The notes below the pieces were generated by a model. The model saw only the letters and a program-made list of their open reading frames with translations. It had not been told where the DNA came from and made no database searches. Position numbers and translations under genes: made by a program. This document shows, in pieces, positions 9,073 to 18,461 of a stretch of 64,000 nt of DNA (the stretch's first letter is position 1; each line of letters opens with the position of its first letter). The DNA comes from Azospirillum canadense (GTDB lineage Bacteria; Pseudomonadota; Alphaproteobacteria; Azospirillales; Azospirillaceae), in the NCBI RefSeq assembly GCF_025961225.1, contig NZ_JAOQNG010000010.1, positions 548,501 to 612,500 of the forward strand, given 5' to 3'.

Positions 9073-10077
9073 ATGAGCTTCAATCTGCGCAACCGTTCGC
9101 TGCTCACCGTCCAGGACTACACGCCGCGGGAGTTTCGTTATGTGCTCGACCTGGCGCGCGACCTCAAGCGTGCGAAGTACGCCAGGACCGAACAGCAGCA
9201 CCTGCTCGGCAAGGAGATCTGCCTGATCTTCGAAAAGACGTCGACGCGGACCCGCTGCGCCTTCGAGGTTGCCTGCCACGACCAGGGGGCCAACGTCACC
9301 TACCTCGATCCCGCGGGCTCGCAGATCGGCCACAAGGAATCCTTCAAGGACACGGCGCGCGTCCTCGGGCGGATGTACGACGCCATCGAATACCGTGGCG
9401 CCGCGCAGGGTGGCGTGGAACAGCTGGCAAAGTATGCGGGCGTGCCGGTCTACAACGGCCTCACCGACGAATACCACCCGACCCAGATGCTCGCCGACGT
9501 CATGACGATGCGCGAGCACAGCGACAAGCCGATCGCCGACATCAAGTACGCCTATGTCGGCGACACCCGGTCCAACATGGGGCACTCGCTGATGATCGTC
9601 GGCTGCCTGATGGGCATGGACGTACGCATCTGCGGCCCGCAGAGCCTGTGGCCGTCGGAGGAGTACACCGCCATCGCCCGCCGGCTGGCAGCGGCGTCCG
9701 GCGCGCGGCTGATGATCACCGACAACACCACCGAAGCGGTGGCCGGGGTCGACTTCATCCACACGGACGTCTGGGTTTCGATGGGCGAGCCTAAGGAGGT
9801 GTGGCGGGAGCGGATCGCGCTGCTGAAGCCTTATCAGGTCAACCCGGCGCTGATGGCGGCCAGCGGCAACCCGCAGGTGAAGTTCATGCACTGTCTGCCG
9901 GCCTTCCACGACAGCGAGACGACGCTGGGCCGGCAGATCGCCGAGGACTACGGGATGCCCGACGGGCTTGAGGTGACCAACGAGGTCTTCGAATCGGAGG
10001 CGAACATCGCCTTCGAGCAGGCGGAGAACCGCATGCACACGATCAAGGCGCTTCTCGTCGCCACGCTGGGAGAATGA
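9073..10077 (+). CDS. arcB: Ornithine carbamoyltransferase, catabolic
   Basis: In this operon it should run in the catabolic direction, splitting citrulline with phosphate to ornithine and carbamoyl phosphate. The 334-residue protein shows the carbamoyl-phosphate loop STRTRCAFE near residue 57, the HPTQ site in EYHPTQMLAD and the ornithine-binding motif HCLPAFHD. The ATG at 9073 follows CGGAGGGAAACG. The upstream extension of the frame overlaps arcA and has no coding character. The stop lies 4 bp before arcC, pointing to cotranslation. Confidence 0.95.
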   Translation: MSFNLRNRSLLTVQDYTPREFRYVLDLARDLKRAKYARTEQQHLLGKEICLIFEKTSTRTRCAFEVACHDQGANVTYLDPAGSQIGHKESFKDTARVLGRMYDAIEYRGAAQGGVEQLAKYAGVPVYNGLTDEYHPTQMLADVMTMREHSDKPIADIKYAYVGDTRSNMGHSLMIVGCLMGMDVRICGPQSLWPSEEYTAIARRLAAASGARLMITDNTTEAVAGVDFIHTDVWVSMGEPKEVWRERIALLKPYQVNPALMAASGNPQVKFMHCLPAFHDSETTLGRQIAEDYGMPDGLEVTNEVFESEANIAFEQAENRMHTIKALLVATLGE

Positions 10078-10081
10078 GGCC

Positions 10082-11020
10082 ATGCGCGTCGTCGTCGCTC
10101 TGGGGGGCAATGCTTTGTTGAAACGCGGCGAGCCGATGACCGCCGACGCGCAGCGCCGCAACGTCCGGATCGCTGCCGAGGCCATGGCCCCCGTCGCCCG
10201 GGAGCACCAGCTGGTGATCAGCCACGGCAATGGGCCGCAGGTCGGGCTTCTGGCGCTCCAAGGCGCCGCCTACCGGCCGGACGAGGCCTATCCGCTGGAC
10301 GTCCTGGGCGCCGAAACCGAGGGCATGATCGGCTACATGATCGAGCAGGAGCTGGGCAATCGGCTGCCGTTCGAGGTGCCCTTCGCCACGCTGCTGACCA
10401 TGGTGGAGGTCGATGGCGACGATCCGGCCTTCGGCGATCCGACCAAGTTCGTCGGGCCGGTCTACGGCGCCGCCGAGGCCGAGCGCATCGCGGCCGAGAA
10501 AGGGTGGGTGTTCAAGCCGGACGGCGCGTCCTGGCGGCGGGTCGTTCCGTCGCCTGCGCCCAAGCGCATCTTCGAGATCCGGCCGATCCGCTGGCTGCTG
10601 GATCATGGAACCGTCGTGGTCTGCGCCGGCGGCGGCGGGATCCCCACCATGTACCAGCCGGGCAAGGAGCGGACGCTGGTCGGCGTCGAGGCGGTGATCG
10701 ACAAGGATCTCTGCTCGGAGCTGCTGGCGCGCGAACTGGACGCCGACCTTTTGATCATGGCGACGGATGCCGAGGCGGTGTTCCTCGGCTGGGGAACGCC
10801 GGAGGCGCGGGCCATCCACCGCGCGAGCCCGGAGGCGATGGGCCAACACACGTTCCCGGCCGGGTCCATGGGGCCGAAGGTGGACGCCGCCTGCCGGTTC
10901 GCCATGACCACGGGCCGGACCGCCGCGATCGGGGCGCTCGCCGACATTCCGGCGATCGTGCGCGGGGAGAAGGGCACGCTGATCGACAAGACCTTCACGG
11001 CGATGAGTTGGCACGGGTGA
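10082..11020 (+). CDS. arcC: Carbamate kinase
   Basis: Transfers phosphate from carbamoyl phosphate to ADP, giving ATP, CO2 and ammonia, the energy-yielding step of the pathway. The 312-residue protein begins MRVVVALGGNALLKRGE, the canonical carbamate kinase nucleotide-binding start, and contains VISHGNGPQVG and VVCAGGGGIP. GAGG lies just before the ATG and the gene starts four bases after arcB ends. With arcD, arcA and arcB it completes the pathway, allowing fermentative ATP formation from arginine. Confidence 0.96.
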   Translation: MRVVVALGGNALLKRGEPMTADAQRRNVRIAAEAMAPVAREHQLVISHGNGPQVGLLALQGAAYRPDEAYPLDVLGAETEGMIGYMIEQELGNRLPFEVPFATLLTMVEVDGDDPAFGDPTKFVGPVYGAAEAERIAAEKGWVFKPDGASWRRVVPSPAPKRIFEIRPIRWLLDHGTVVVCAGGGGIPTMYQPGKERTLVGVEAVIDKDLCSELLARELDADLLIMATDAEAVFLGWGTPEARAIHRASPEAMGQHTFPAGSMGPKVDAACRFAMTTGRTAAIGALADIPAIVRGEKGTLIDKTFTAMSWHG

Positions 11021-11064
11021 GTTGGTACGGATAGGGAGGCGATCCGGAAAAGGGGGCTGCGGTC

Positions 11065-12558
11065 ATGACGAACCACGTCTCGACACCGACCGGGGAACGG
11101 CGGGAGGTACGGCGACCCTCGCTGATCGATGCTCTGATTCCGATGGTCGCCCTCATCGGGCTGCTCGCGCTGTCCTACCTGCTGTTCGGCAAGGACGCCT
11201 CCGCCGGGCCGAATCAGGTGGCCCTGCTGTTCTCCGGGATCGTCGCGGCGGGCATCGCCTACAAGAACGGGATGCCCTGGGACGGGTTGCGCCAAGCCGT
11301 GGTCGATGGCATTGCGACCGGCCTCGCGGCCATCATGATCCTGCTGGCGGTGGGCGCGCTGATCGGCACCTGGGCGCTCAGCGGCACGATCGTGGCGATG
11401 GTCTATTACGGCCTCCAGATCCTCAGCCCCCACTATTTCTACGCGACGACCGCGCTGATCTGCGCCCTGATCGGCTTCAGCATCGGCAGTTCCTGGACCG
11501 TGGCCGGCACCATTGGCATTGGTTTGATGGGTGTGGCGGCCAGCATGAACCTGTCGCCGGAGATCACGGCGGGCGCGGTCATCTCCGGCGCCTATTTCGG
11601 CGACAAGGCCTCCCCGCTGTCCGACACCGCCAACTTGGCGACCGCGGTGACGGGATCCGGGATTTACGAGCACATCCGGGAATCGCTGTTCACCTCGGTT
11701 CCCGCCCTGCTTATCGCGGTCCTTCTCTTTGGAGCGCTGGGAGCGCCCGGCGATTTCGACGCGAGCGCCATGCTGTCCGGCATCGAAAGCCACTTCACGG
11801 TGTCGCTGTGGGCCTTCTCGCCGCTGCTGCTGGTCCTTGGCCTGTCGATCGCCCGGTTCCCGCCCTTCGTCACGATCTTCTTCGGCGCTCTGGCGGGCGG
11901 AATCCTGGCGGTCATCCAGGAACCGGCGCGCGTCGTCGCCTTCGCCGCCGCACCGGAGCTGCCGGTCGCTCTGGCCGGGCTGAAGGGGGTGTGGACGGCG
12001 CTCGCCAACGGGTATGTCGCGCACAGCGGCAACCAAGCCCTCGACGTCATCCTGACGCGGGGCGGCATGTCCAGCATGATGAACACGGTGTGGCTGATCA
12101 TCACCGCGCTGTCGTTCGGCGCGACGGTGGAGCACGCCGGGCTCCTCAATCGGCTGATCGATCCGGTGATCCATCGGATGCGGTCCATTGGCGGGCTGGT
12201 AGCGGCGGTCGTCGCCACCTGCGTGGGCGCCAACATCATCACCTCGGATCAGTACATTGCGATCGCCTTGCCCGGCCGGCTGTTCAAGGCGGAATTCGCC
12301 AAGAGGGGCCTCGCCCCCGTGCTGCTGTCGCGCGTCGTCGGGGACTCGGCCACCGTGACCTCGCCGCTGATTCCCTGGAACAGCTGCGGGGCCTACATGG
12401 CCGCGGCGCTCGGCGTGTCGGCGACCGGCTTTGCCGCCTACTGCTTCTTCAACATTCTCAATCCGCTCATCACCATTCTCTTTGCCGTCTGCGGGCTGCG
12501 GGTGTGGAAGAGGGCCGTGGACACGCCGCCGGGCGACGCTCCGCCGTTGCGGGGCTGA
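11065..12558 (+). CDS. nhaC: NhaC-family Na+/H+ antiporter
   Basis: A 497-residue inner-membrane protein with about 11-12 hydrophobic segments. The central motif SGAYFGDKASPLSDTANLA is the NhaC signature, together with SIGSSWTVAGTIGIGLMG and the C-terminal SPLIPWNSCGAYMAAALG. It is expected to exchange Na+ for H+. It follows arcC by 44 bp on the same strand. Linkage to the arginine deiminase genes could mean joint control of pH or ion balance, or that the protein moves an amino acid or organic cation. The paralogous Na+/malate exchangers share this fold, so the substrate is not certain. Confidence 0.85.
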   Translation: MTNHVSTPTGERREVRRPSLIDALIPMVALIGLLALSYLLFGKDASAGPNQVALLFSGIVAAGIAYKNGMPWDGLRQAVVDGIATGLAAIMILLAVGALIGTWALSGTIVAMVYYGLQILSPHYFYATTALICALIGFSIGSSWTVAGTIGIGLMGVAASMNLSPEITAGAVISGAYFGDKASPLSDTANLATAVTGSGIYEHIRESLFTSVPALLIAVLLFGALGAPGDFDASAMLSGIESHFTVSLWAFSPLLLVLGLSIARFPPFVTIFFGALAGGILAVIQEPARVVAFAAAPELPVALAGLKGVWTALANGYVAHSGNQALDVILTRGGMSSMMNTVWLIITALSFGATVEHAGLLNRLIDPVIHRMRSIGGLVAAVVATCVGANIITSDQYIAIALPGRLFKAEFAKRGLAPVLLSRVVGDSATVTSPLIPWNSCGAYMAAALGVSATGFAAYCFFNILNPLITILFAVCGLRVWKRAVDTPPGDAPPLRG

Positions 12559-12818
12559 CCATCCGGAATGGATAGCCCCGAAATGCCTTGCGCCTTGCTG
12601 AAGTGGCGTTTGAAAACCGTCCGTTTCATTGATCATAGTGATTTCAAGACGACAAAGCGGTGATGCGGCGTTCGTCTGCGCTTCTTTTGTCAGCCATCTT
12701 GCCTTTGAGCATCGATTGGGCCGCAGTTTGGCGGTCGCGTCTTACCGGCGCCGGTGGAATGGTTCCGTCTTTTGGCTCAACACGCTGAACGATCGCTGCC
12801 AGGAGGGAGGGGACAATC

Positions 12819-14042
12819 ATGAACCGCTATCTGCCGGCGGGCTGCGCCGCCGTCGCTCTGGCGATGGGGGCCGGCGGGGCCAACGCCCAGGCCAAGTACG
12901 AAGTGAAGATCGGCGGCGATGCCTTCTTCGAGGCCGGCTTCGTCAATCAGGACCGCGACTCCGGCCTGCGCTCGACCGAGTTCCGCAACCGCTTCCGCGT
13001 GAACATCATCCCGACCGCCAGGGCCGACAACGGCCTGGAGTATGGCGGCCGCGTCCGCGTCCGCGCCGCCGGCTCCACCACCAACGTCAACGCCGACCGC
13101 GCCTACATCTTCGTGCAGGGCACGTTCGGCCAGATCCGCCTCGGCGTGTCCAACTCCTTCAACGACGAGACCTTCATCTCGACTCCCGGCGATTACCTGC
13201 CGACCAGCATCGTGGATCTCGATCAGGTGACGAACTTCGTCGGCTCGACGACGGCCGGTCAGTCGATCAACCCCGCGAACGGCCGGTACCAGGGGGCCGA
13301 CGTGGCCGGTGGCGTCGCCGAAGCCGTCAACGCCGCCAGCATTGTCTGGCCGTCGCTGACGCCGGAAGCCAACGCCACGAAGATCCTCTATTTCTCGCCG
13401 CGCTTCGCCGGGCTGCAACTCGGCGCCAGCTACACGCCGCGCAACGACTCCTTCAATCAGGACGTCAACCGGCTGAAGGCGTCCTCGGCCATCGCCAACC
13501 AGGGCGTCACCAACATCTTCACCGATCTGGTCGAGATCGGCGCGAACTACGAAAGCACCCTCGCCGGCTTCGACGTCAAGGCGAGCGCCGGCTATTACTG
13601 GGGCACGTCGTCGGACAGCACGGTGCCCGCGGACTCCTTCCGCGACCTGAACGCCTGGCAGGTCGGCGCGCAGTTCGGCTACGCCGGCTTCGCCGTCGGC
13701 GGCAGCTACACCAGCTTCGGCAAATCCGGCCAGAACAAGCGTACGGGCTTCTTCGCCGAGGACATGTACAACTGGACCGCGGGCGTGCAGTACACCACCG
13801 GCCCGTTTGTGGTGGGCGCGAACTACAAGTACGGCGTCGACCCGGGCTCCATGGTCACTCCGGGCAGCCGCCGGGTGCAGGTCTACGAGGTTGGCGCCGG
13901 CTACACCGTCGCTCCGGGCCTGAGCGTGCATGCCCAATATGACTACGTGCTCGCCAACAGCGACCGTCCGGAGACGGTGATCACGGGCTCACCGGATGAC
14001 AAGGCGCACGTCATCGTGCTCCGTACGATCATGGCGTTCTGA
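12819..14042 (+). CDS. Gram-negative porin
   Basis: A 407-residue outer-membrane protein. A signal peptide ends about residue 24 (GANAQ, then AKYEVKIGGDAFFEAGF). The rest shows alternating hydrophobic and aromatic strands, many Tyr/Gly turns and a terminal Phe (IVLRTIMAF), as in trimeric general porins. GGAGGG precedes the ATG. It lies 260 bp after nhaC in the same direction and converges with the phosphoketolase gene. A role in arginine or ornithine passage is possible but only by location. Confidence 0.88.
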   Translation: MNRYLPAGCAAVALAMGAGGANAQAKYEVKIGGDAFFEAGFVNQDRDSGLRSTEFRNRFRVNIIPTARADNGLEYGGRVRVRAAGSTTNVNADRAYIFVQGTFGQIRLGVSNSFNDETFISTPGDYLPTSIVDLDQVTNFVGSTTAGQSINPANGRYQGADVAGGVAEAVNAASIVWPSLTPEANATKILYFSPRFAGLQLGASYTPRNDSFNQDVNRLKASSAIANQGVTNIFTDLVEIGANYESTLAGFDVKASAGYYWGTSSDSTVPADSFRDLNAWQVGAQFGYAGFAVGGSYTSFGKSGQNKRTGFFAEDMYNWTAGVQYTTGPFVVGANYKYGVDPGSMVTPGSRRVQVYEVGAGYTVAPGLSVHAQYDYVLANSDRPETVITGSPDDKAHVIVLRTIMAF

Positions 14043-14074
14043 TCGTGCGCTGAAAGGGCCGGGACGTTGATCGT

Positions 14075-16480
14075 TTAGACGTTGTCGGGCTCGGTCGAAC
14101 CGGCTCCCCGCGCCGCCGTGGTCTGCCCCCAGGTCCAGCCGGAAATCTCGGGCATGTCGTCGCCATGCCGCCTGATGTAGTCCTTGTGCTCGATGAGCTT
14201 GTCGCGGATCGCCTGCTTGGCGTAAGCGGCGCGGGGGCCCAGCTTCGGCACGCGATCGATCACGTCTCCGACCAGATGGAACCGGTCGAGTTCGTTCATG
14301 ACGCACATGTCGAAGGGCGTGCTGGTGGTTCCTTCCTCCTTGTAGCCGCGCACGTGAAGATTACGATGGCCGGCGCGTCGGTAGGTCAGCCGGTGAATGA
14401 GCCAGGGGTAGCCGTGAAAGGCGAAGATGATGGGCTTATCCGTGGTGAAGAGCGCGTCGAAGTCCCGGTCCGGGAGGCCGTGCGGATGCTCGCTGGGGGG
14501 CTGCAGCGTCATGAGGTCAACGACGTTGATGACGCGGACCTTCAACTCGGGAGCGTGCCGGCGGAGAAGATCGACCGCCGCCAGCGTTTCCAAGGTCGGC
14601 ACGTCCCCGCAGCACGCCATCACCACATCCGGCTCGCCATCGCGGTCGTTGCTGGCCCACTCCCAGATTCCGAGGCCGGCGGTGCAATGCTTGACCGCCT
14701 CGTCCATCGTCAACCACTGCGGGGCGGGCTGCTTGCCGGCGACGACGACGTTGACGTAATTCCGGCTGCGCAGGCAATGGTCGGTGACCGACAGCAGGCA
14801 ATTGGCGTCGGGCGGCAGATACACCCGGACCACCTCGGCCTTTTTGTTGACGACGTGGTCGATGAATCCCGGATCCTGGTGGCTGAAGCCGTTGTGGTCC
14901 TGTCGCCAGACGTGGCTGGACAACAGATAGTTCAGCGAGGCGATGGGCCGCCGCCAAGGGATGTGGTTGCACACCTTCAGCCATTTGGCATGCTGGTTGA
15001 CCATCGAATCAACGATGTGGATGAAGGCCTCGTAGCAGGAGAAGAAGCCGTGCCGGCCCGTCAGGAGATAGCCTTCGAGCCAACCCTGGCACTGATGCTC
15101 GCTGAGCATCTCCATGACGCGACCATCCGGAGCAAGGTGATCGTCCCACGCGTAGGTCTCAGCGATCCACGCACGGTCGGTGGCCTCCAGCACGTCCTGC
15201 CAGCGGTTGGAGTTGTTCTCGTCCGGGCTGAAGAGGCGGAAGTTCCGCGCCTCCATGTTCAGCGTCATCACATCGCGAAGAAACTGGCCCATGACCCGGG
15301 TGGACTCGGCCGTCGTCGCGCCGGGAGCCGGCACCGCGACGGCGTAGTCGCGGAAATCCGGAAGGCGGAGGTCGCGGAGAAGCATTCCACCGTTGGCATG
15401 CGGGTTGGCGCTCATGCGGCGCGTGCCATGCGGCGCAAGGTTGGCGAGTTCGGACCGAAGACGCCCATGGTCGTCGAAAAGCTCCGTGGGACGGTAGCTC
15501 TTCATCCAGTCTTCGAGAAGCCGCACGTGGGCCGGGTTGTCCTGCATGCCTCCCATAGGGACCTGGTGCGAGCGCCAAAACCCCTCCGTGCGTTTGCCGT
15601 CGATCTCCTTCGGGCAGGTCCATCCCTTGGGGCTGCGGAACACGATCATGGGCCAGCGGGGACGCTCCGGGATGCCCGTCCGACACGCATCGTCCTGAAT
15701 CCGTTGAATCTCGGCAACGGCGGCGTCCAAGGTAGCGGCCATGAGTTCGTGCATGGCGTCCGGTTGCTCCCCTTCCACGAAGTACGGGGTGTACCCGTAG
15801 CCGCGGAAAAGCTGGTCCACCTCCTCGTGGCTGATCCGGGCCAGGATGCTGGGATTGGCGATCTTGTAGCCATTGAGGTGCAGGATGGGCAGAACGACGC
15901 CGTCGGTGAATGGATTGAGCAGCTTGTTGGAATGCCAGCTCGTCGCCAGCGGCCCGGTTTCCGCCTCCCCATCGCCGACAATGCAGGAGACGATCAGGTC
16001 GGGGTTGTCGAAGGCGGCCCCGTAGGCGTGCGAGAGGGCATAGCCAAGTTCGCCGCCTTCATGGATCGAGCCGGGGGTCTCCGGCGCCACGTGGCTGGGA
16101 ATGCCCCCCGGAAACGAGAATTGTTTGAAGAGGCGTTTCATGCCCTCTTCGTCCAACGAGACGTCGGGGTAGACTTCGCTGTACGTGCCCTCGAGATAAG
16201 CGTTCGCGACCATGGCCGGCCCGCCGTGCCCTGGGCCGGTGATGTAGATCATGTTCAGATCATACCGCCGGATAACGCGGTTCAGGTGCGCATAGATGAA
16301 GTTCAAACCGGGCGTGGTTCCCCAGTGTCCCAGCAGCCGCGGTTTGATGTGTTCCTTAGTAAGGGGTTCTTTGAGCAACGGATTGTCATAGAGATAGATT
16401 TGGCCGACGGACAGATAGTTTGCGGCCCGCCAGTACGCGTCCAGGAGCGCTTTTTCCTGTTCCGAGAGCGTCTGTGCCAT
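14075..16480 (-). CDS. xfp: Xylulose-5-phosphate/fructose-6-phosphate phosphoketolase
   Basis: A thiamine-diphosphate enzyme that splits xylulose-5-phosphate (and fructose-6-phosphate) with phosphate into acetyl phosphate and a sugar phosphate. The 801-residue length fits. Signatures are HEGGELGYALSHAYG and the TPP-binding VGDGEAETGPLATSWHSNK in the N-terminal part, and TDHCLRSRNYVNVVVAGKQP towards the C-terminal half. The ATG at 16480 is preceded by GGAAGG; the 26 extra upstream codons look spurious. Acetyl phosphate can give ATP through an acetate kinase, not present here. The gene follows the S41 protease gene by 78 bp on the same strand. Confidence 0.96.
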   Translation of the reverse strand: MAQTLSEQEKALLDAYWRAANYLSVGQIYLYDNPLLKEPLTKEHIKPRLLGHWGTTPGLNFIYAHLNRVIRRYDLNMIYITGPGHGGPAMVANAYLEGTYSEVYPDVSLDEEGMKRLFKQFSFPGGIPSHVAPETPGSIHEGGELGYALSHAYGAAFDNPDLIVSCIVGDGEAETGPLATSWHSNKLLNPFTDGVVLPILHLNGYKIANPSILARISHEEVDQLFRGYGYTPYFVEGEQPDAMHELMAATLDAAVAEIQRIQDDACRTGIPERPRWPMIVFRSPKGWTCPKEIDGKRTEGFWRSHQVPMGGMQDNPAHVRLLEDWMKSYRPTELFDDHGRLRSELANLAPHGTRRMSANPHANGGMLLRDLRLPDFRDYAVAVPAPGATTAESTRVMGQFLRDVMTLNMEARNFRLFSPDENNSNRWQDVLEATDRAWIAETYAWDDHLAPDGRVMEMLSEHQCQGWLEGYLLTGRHGFFSCYEAFIHIVDSMVNQHAKWLKVCNHIPWRRPIASLNYLLSSHVWRQDHNGFSHQDPGFIDHVVNKKAEVVRVYLPPDANCLLSVTDHCLRSRNYVNVVVAGKQPAPQWLTMDEAVKHCTAGLGIWEWASNDRDGEPDVVMACCGDVPTLETLAAVDLLRRHAPELKVRVINVVDLMTLQPPSEHPHGLPDRDFDALFTTDKPIIFAFHGYPWLIHRLTYRRAGHRNLHVRGYKEEGTTSTPFDMCVMNELDRFHLVGDVIDRVPKLGPRAAYAKQAIRDKLIEHKDYIRRHGDDMPEISGWTWGQTTAARGAGSTEPDNV

Positions 16481-16558
16481 GTTCGCCTTCCTTTCCGTCC
16501 CGGCGTGATGAAGCCATCTTGTGCGGCGTAACGCCGGACCCACCCACCACCAACGCAC

Positions 16559-18091
16559 TCATTCCGTCATGGCTTTTTCGAATCGGTGCATGCGGATCGC
16601 GGCAACGGCACAGTCCAGCGGACGATCCGCTCCGGACTGGGCTGGCCGCCTGGCCACCTCGGGACAAAGCTCAGCCATGGCCCAGGTTCGTGGCGGCGGT
16701 GGTGCAACGGCGTCGGGATCGCAGGTTGCCGGGTCGGGATGCGTCTCCTCGGCCACAGCCATCCTGGGCCATGTGCCCGACGGAGGGGGGCGGCCAGCCG
16801 GGCTGATGGCCACGTTCGGCACAATACCGAAGCATTCCACCGGACCGCCGGACGGTCGGAAGTAGCGCGCCGTGGTCAGCCGAAGGCCGTCGCCACCGGC
16901 CAGTTGGAAGATCGTCTGGACCGAGCCTTTGCCGTAGCTGCGCCCGCCGAACAGCAGCGCCCGGTCATGGTCCTGCAACGCCCCGGCGACGACCTCCGCT
17001 GCGGACGTCGTGCCGCTGTCGATCAGCACCGCCAATGGCAGGTCCTGCGCCACGTCGTCGCGCGTACCCCCGTAATAATGCTGCACGCCCGATGCACGGC
17101 CCCGGGTGGACACGATCTCCACCGCGCCAAGGAAGGCGTCGGCGACCCTCACGCCTTGGTCGAACAGGCCACCGGGGTTATCCCGCAGATCCAGCACAAC
17201 GCCGGCCAGTTCACCGTCGGTCTGGTGCCTCATCGTATCGAAGGCTTCGTGGACAAGGCGGCTGGTTTGCTCATTGAAGTGGGTGATCCGGATATAAGCG
17301 ACGCCATCCTCAAGCCGGTGAAGGACCGGCTCAGAACGCACGATGGTCCGTGTTACGGACACGAACAGGGGACCATCGCTGCCCGGGCGCAGCAGCAGCA
17401 ACGCCACGCTACCGCCGGACGGACCACGCAGGGTCATCACCGCCTCGTGCAGGCTTAATCCCTTCACCTCGCGGCCATCGATCCGAGCGATCAGGTCGTC
17501 AGCCCGCACCCCGGCGCGGGCCGCGGGTGTGGTTGCGTCGGCGCTGACGACGCGGAGCAGGCCGCTTCCATCATCCGGCGTGACCACAATTCCCAAGCCG
17601 GGGAATTCGCCATGCATCTGATCGCGAACGTCGCGCGCGTGCTCGGCGTCGAGAAACCCCGAATACGGGTCGAGGGAGGTCAGCATGGCATCGATGGCGC
17701 TCTCGGTCAGAACCCGTTCGCTGGCGGCCCGGTCGTCCTGTTTCTTCTTGAGCAATCCTGATACCGCCGTGCCGACCAGCCGATCCGGATCAGCCGGCCT
17801 GATGTGGGACGACAGCACACGCTGCAGCACATCGGCGAAGAGGACGTAGTTGGGATCGGACGTCGCGGGCGGCAGAGCACTCGGCCGCATTGCGGCGAAG
17901 GCGACCCGATACCGCTCGAGCGCGGCGTCAGTGTGATCACGTTCGGCCGGAAGCATCGCGCATGCGGCTTGGAAACCCATCGCCAACGCTAGGACGAACA
18001 GCCTCAACCTGCGAGCCCGGCATCCTGCGTGCCTCGGCGATGCCGGTCGTGCGGTGCGGCGGGCCGGGATATCGCGACGGTCTTCCATCAT
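16559..18091 (-). CDS. S41-family carboxy-terminal processing protease, lipoprotein
   Basis: About 510 residues. After a basic N-terminus a hydrophobic stretch ends FQAAC, a lipobox, so the protein is probably anchored to an envelope membrane. A PDZ domain (FPGLGIVVTPDDGSGLL, then AGVRADDLIARIDGREV) precedes the S41 catalytic domain. The nucleophile lies in DSGTTSAAEVVAG and the general-base Lys in GRSYGKGSVQT, so the Ser/Lys dyad is intact. The start at the MMEDRR pair (18091) is chosen; the longer frame crosses the candidate promoter region. Upstream lies the GTTACCGTA-type element at 18234-18287. Role probably envelope protein processing or quality control. Confidence 0.88.
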   Translation of the reverse strand: MMEDRRDIPARRTARPASPRHAGCRARRLRLFVLALAMGFQAACAMLPAERDHTDAALERYRVAFAAMRPSALPPATSDPNYVLFADVLQRVLSSHIRPADPDRLVGTAVSGLLKKKQDDRAASERVLTESAIDAMLTSLDPYSGFLDAEHARDVRDQMHGEFPGLGIVVTPDDGSGLLRVVSADATTPAARAGVRADDLIARIDGREVKGLSLHEAVMTLRGPSGGSVALLLLRPGSDGPLFVSVTRTIVRSEPVLHRLEDGVAYIRITHFNEQTSRLVHEAFDTMRHQTDGELAGVVLDLRDNPGGLFDQGVRVADAFLGAVEIVSTRGRASGVQHYYGGTRDDVAQDLPLAVLIDSGTTSAAEVVAGALQDHDRALLFGGRSYGKGSVQTIFQLAGGDGLRLTTARYFRPSGGPVECFGIVPNVAISPAGRPPPSGTWPRMAVAEETHPDPATCDPDAVAPPPPRTWAMAELCPEVARRPAQSGADRPLDCAVAAIRMHRFEKAMTE

Positions 18092-18233
18092 GGCCGAGAG
18101 ACCACCTTGCTCTGCGTCGCCGACATACGACCGCCAGTGTCCCGGAGGCAATGTCCCGGAGCCCTCGGGTGACGCGCATGTTGGCGATGAAGGGACCGGT
18201 TCCAGCATTGAACCGCACCGGCGGCTCGGTTCA

Positions 18234-18287
18234 GAAGTAGCACGAGGGGCGGCGGGTCAGGCTACGGTAACTCCATGATACGGTAAC
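18234..18287 (-). promoter_or_regulatory. Candidate operator-promoter: two palindromes and TGCTACTTC
   Basis: Palindromes GCTACGGTAAC (18261-18271) and GATACGGTAAC (18277-18287) have centres 16 bp apart. On the minus strand TGCTACTTC follows, ending at 18234, about 30 bp from the nearer palindrome centre, the distance expected between a class II activator site and a -10 region. The same arrangement occurs at 20601-20639 and 23032-23070. It faces the S41/xfp genes, 143 bp upstream of the S41 start. Confidence 0.5.
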
Positions 18288-18461
18288 ACGGTGCCCTTTC
18301 CCGCATGCTGCACGGGCATGCTGCACGGCGGGCCATTTGCTTCGTGTCATGCCCGGCGACGGCGGACGATGACCTCGTGCTGGGAATGGCTTACGAGCAC
18401 CAACAACGTTCGATCGGTTCTTCCGATGCCTCCGAACACGTCAGCGCCCGAGCCGTTGGCC

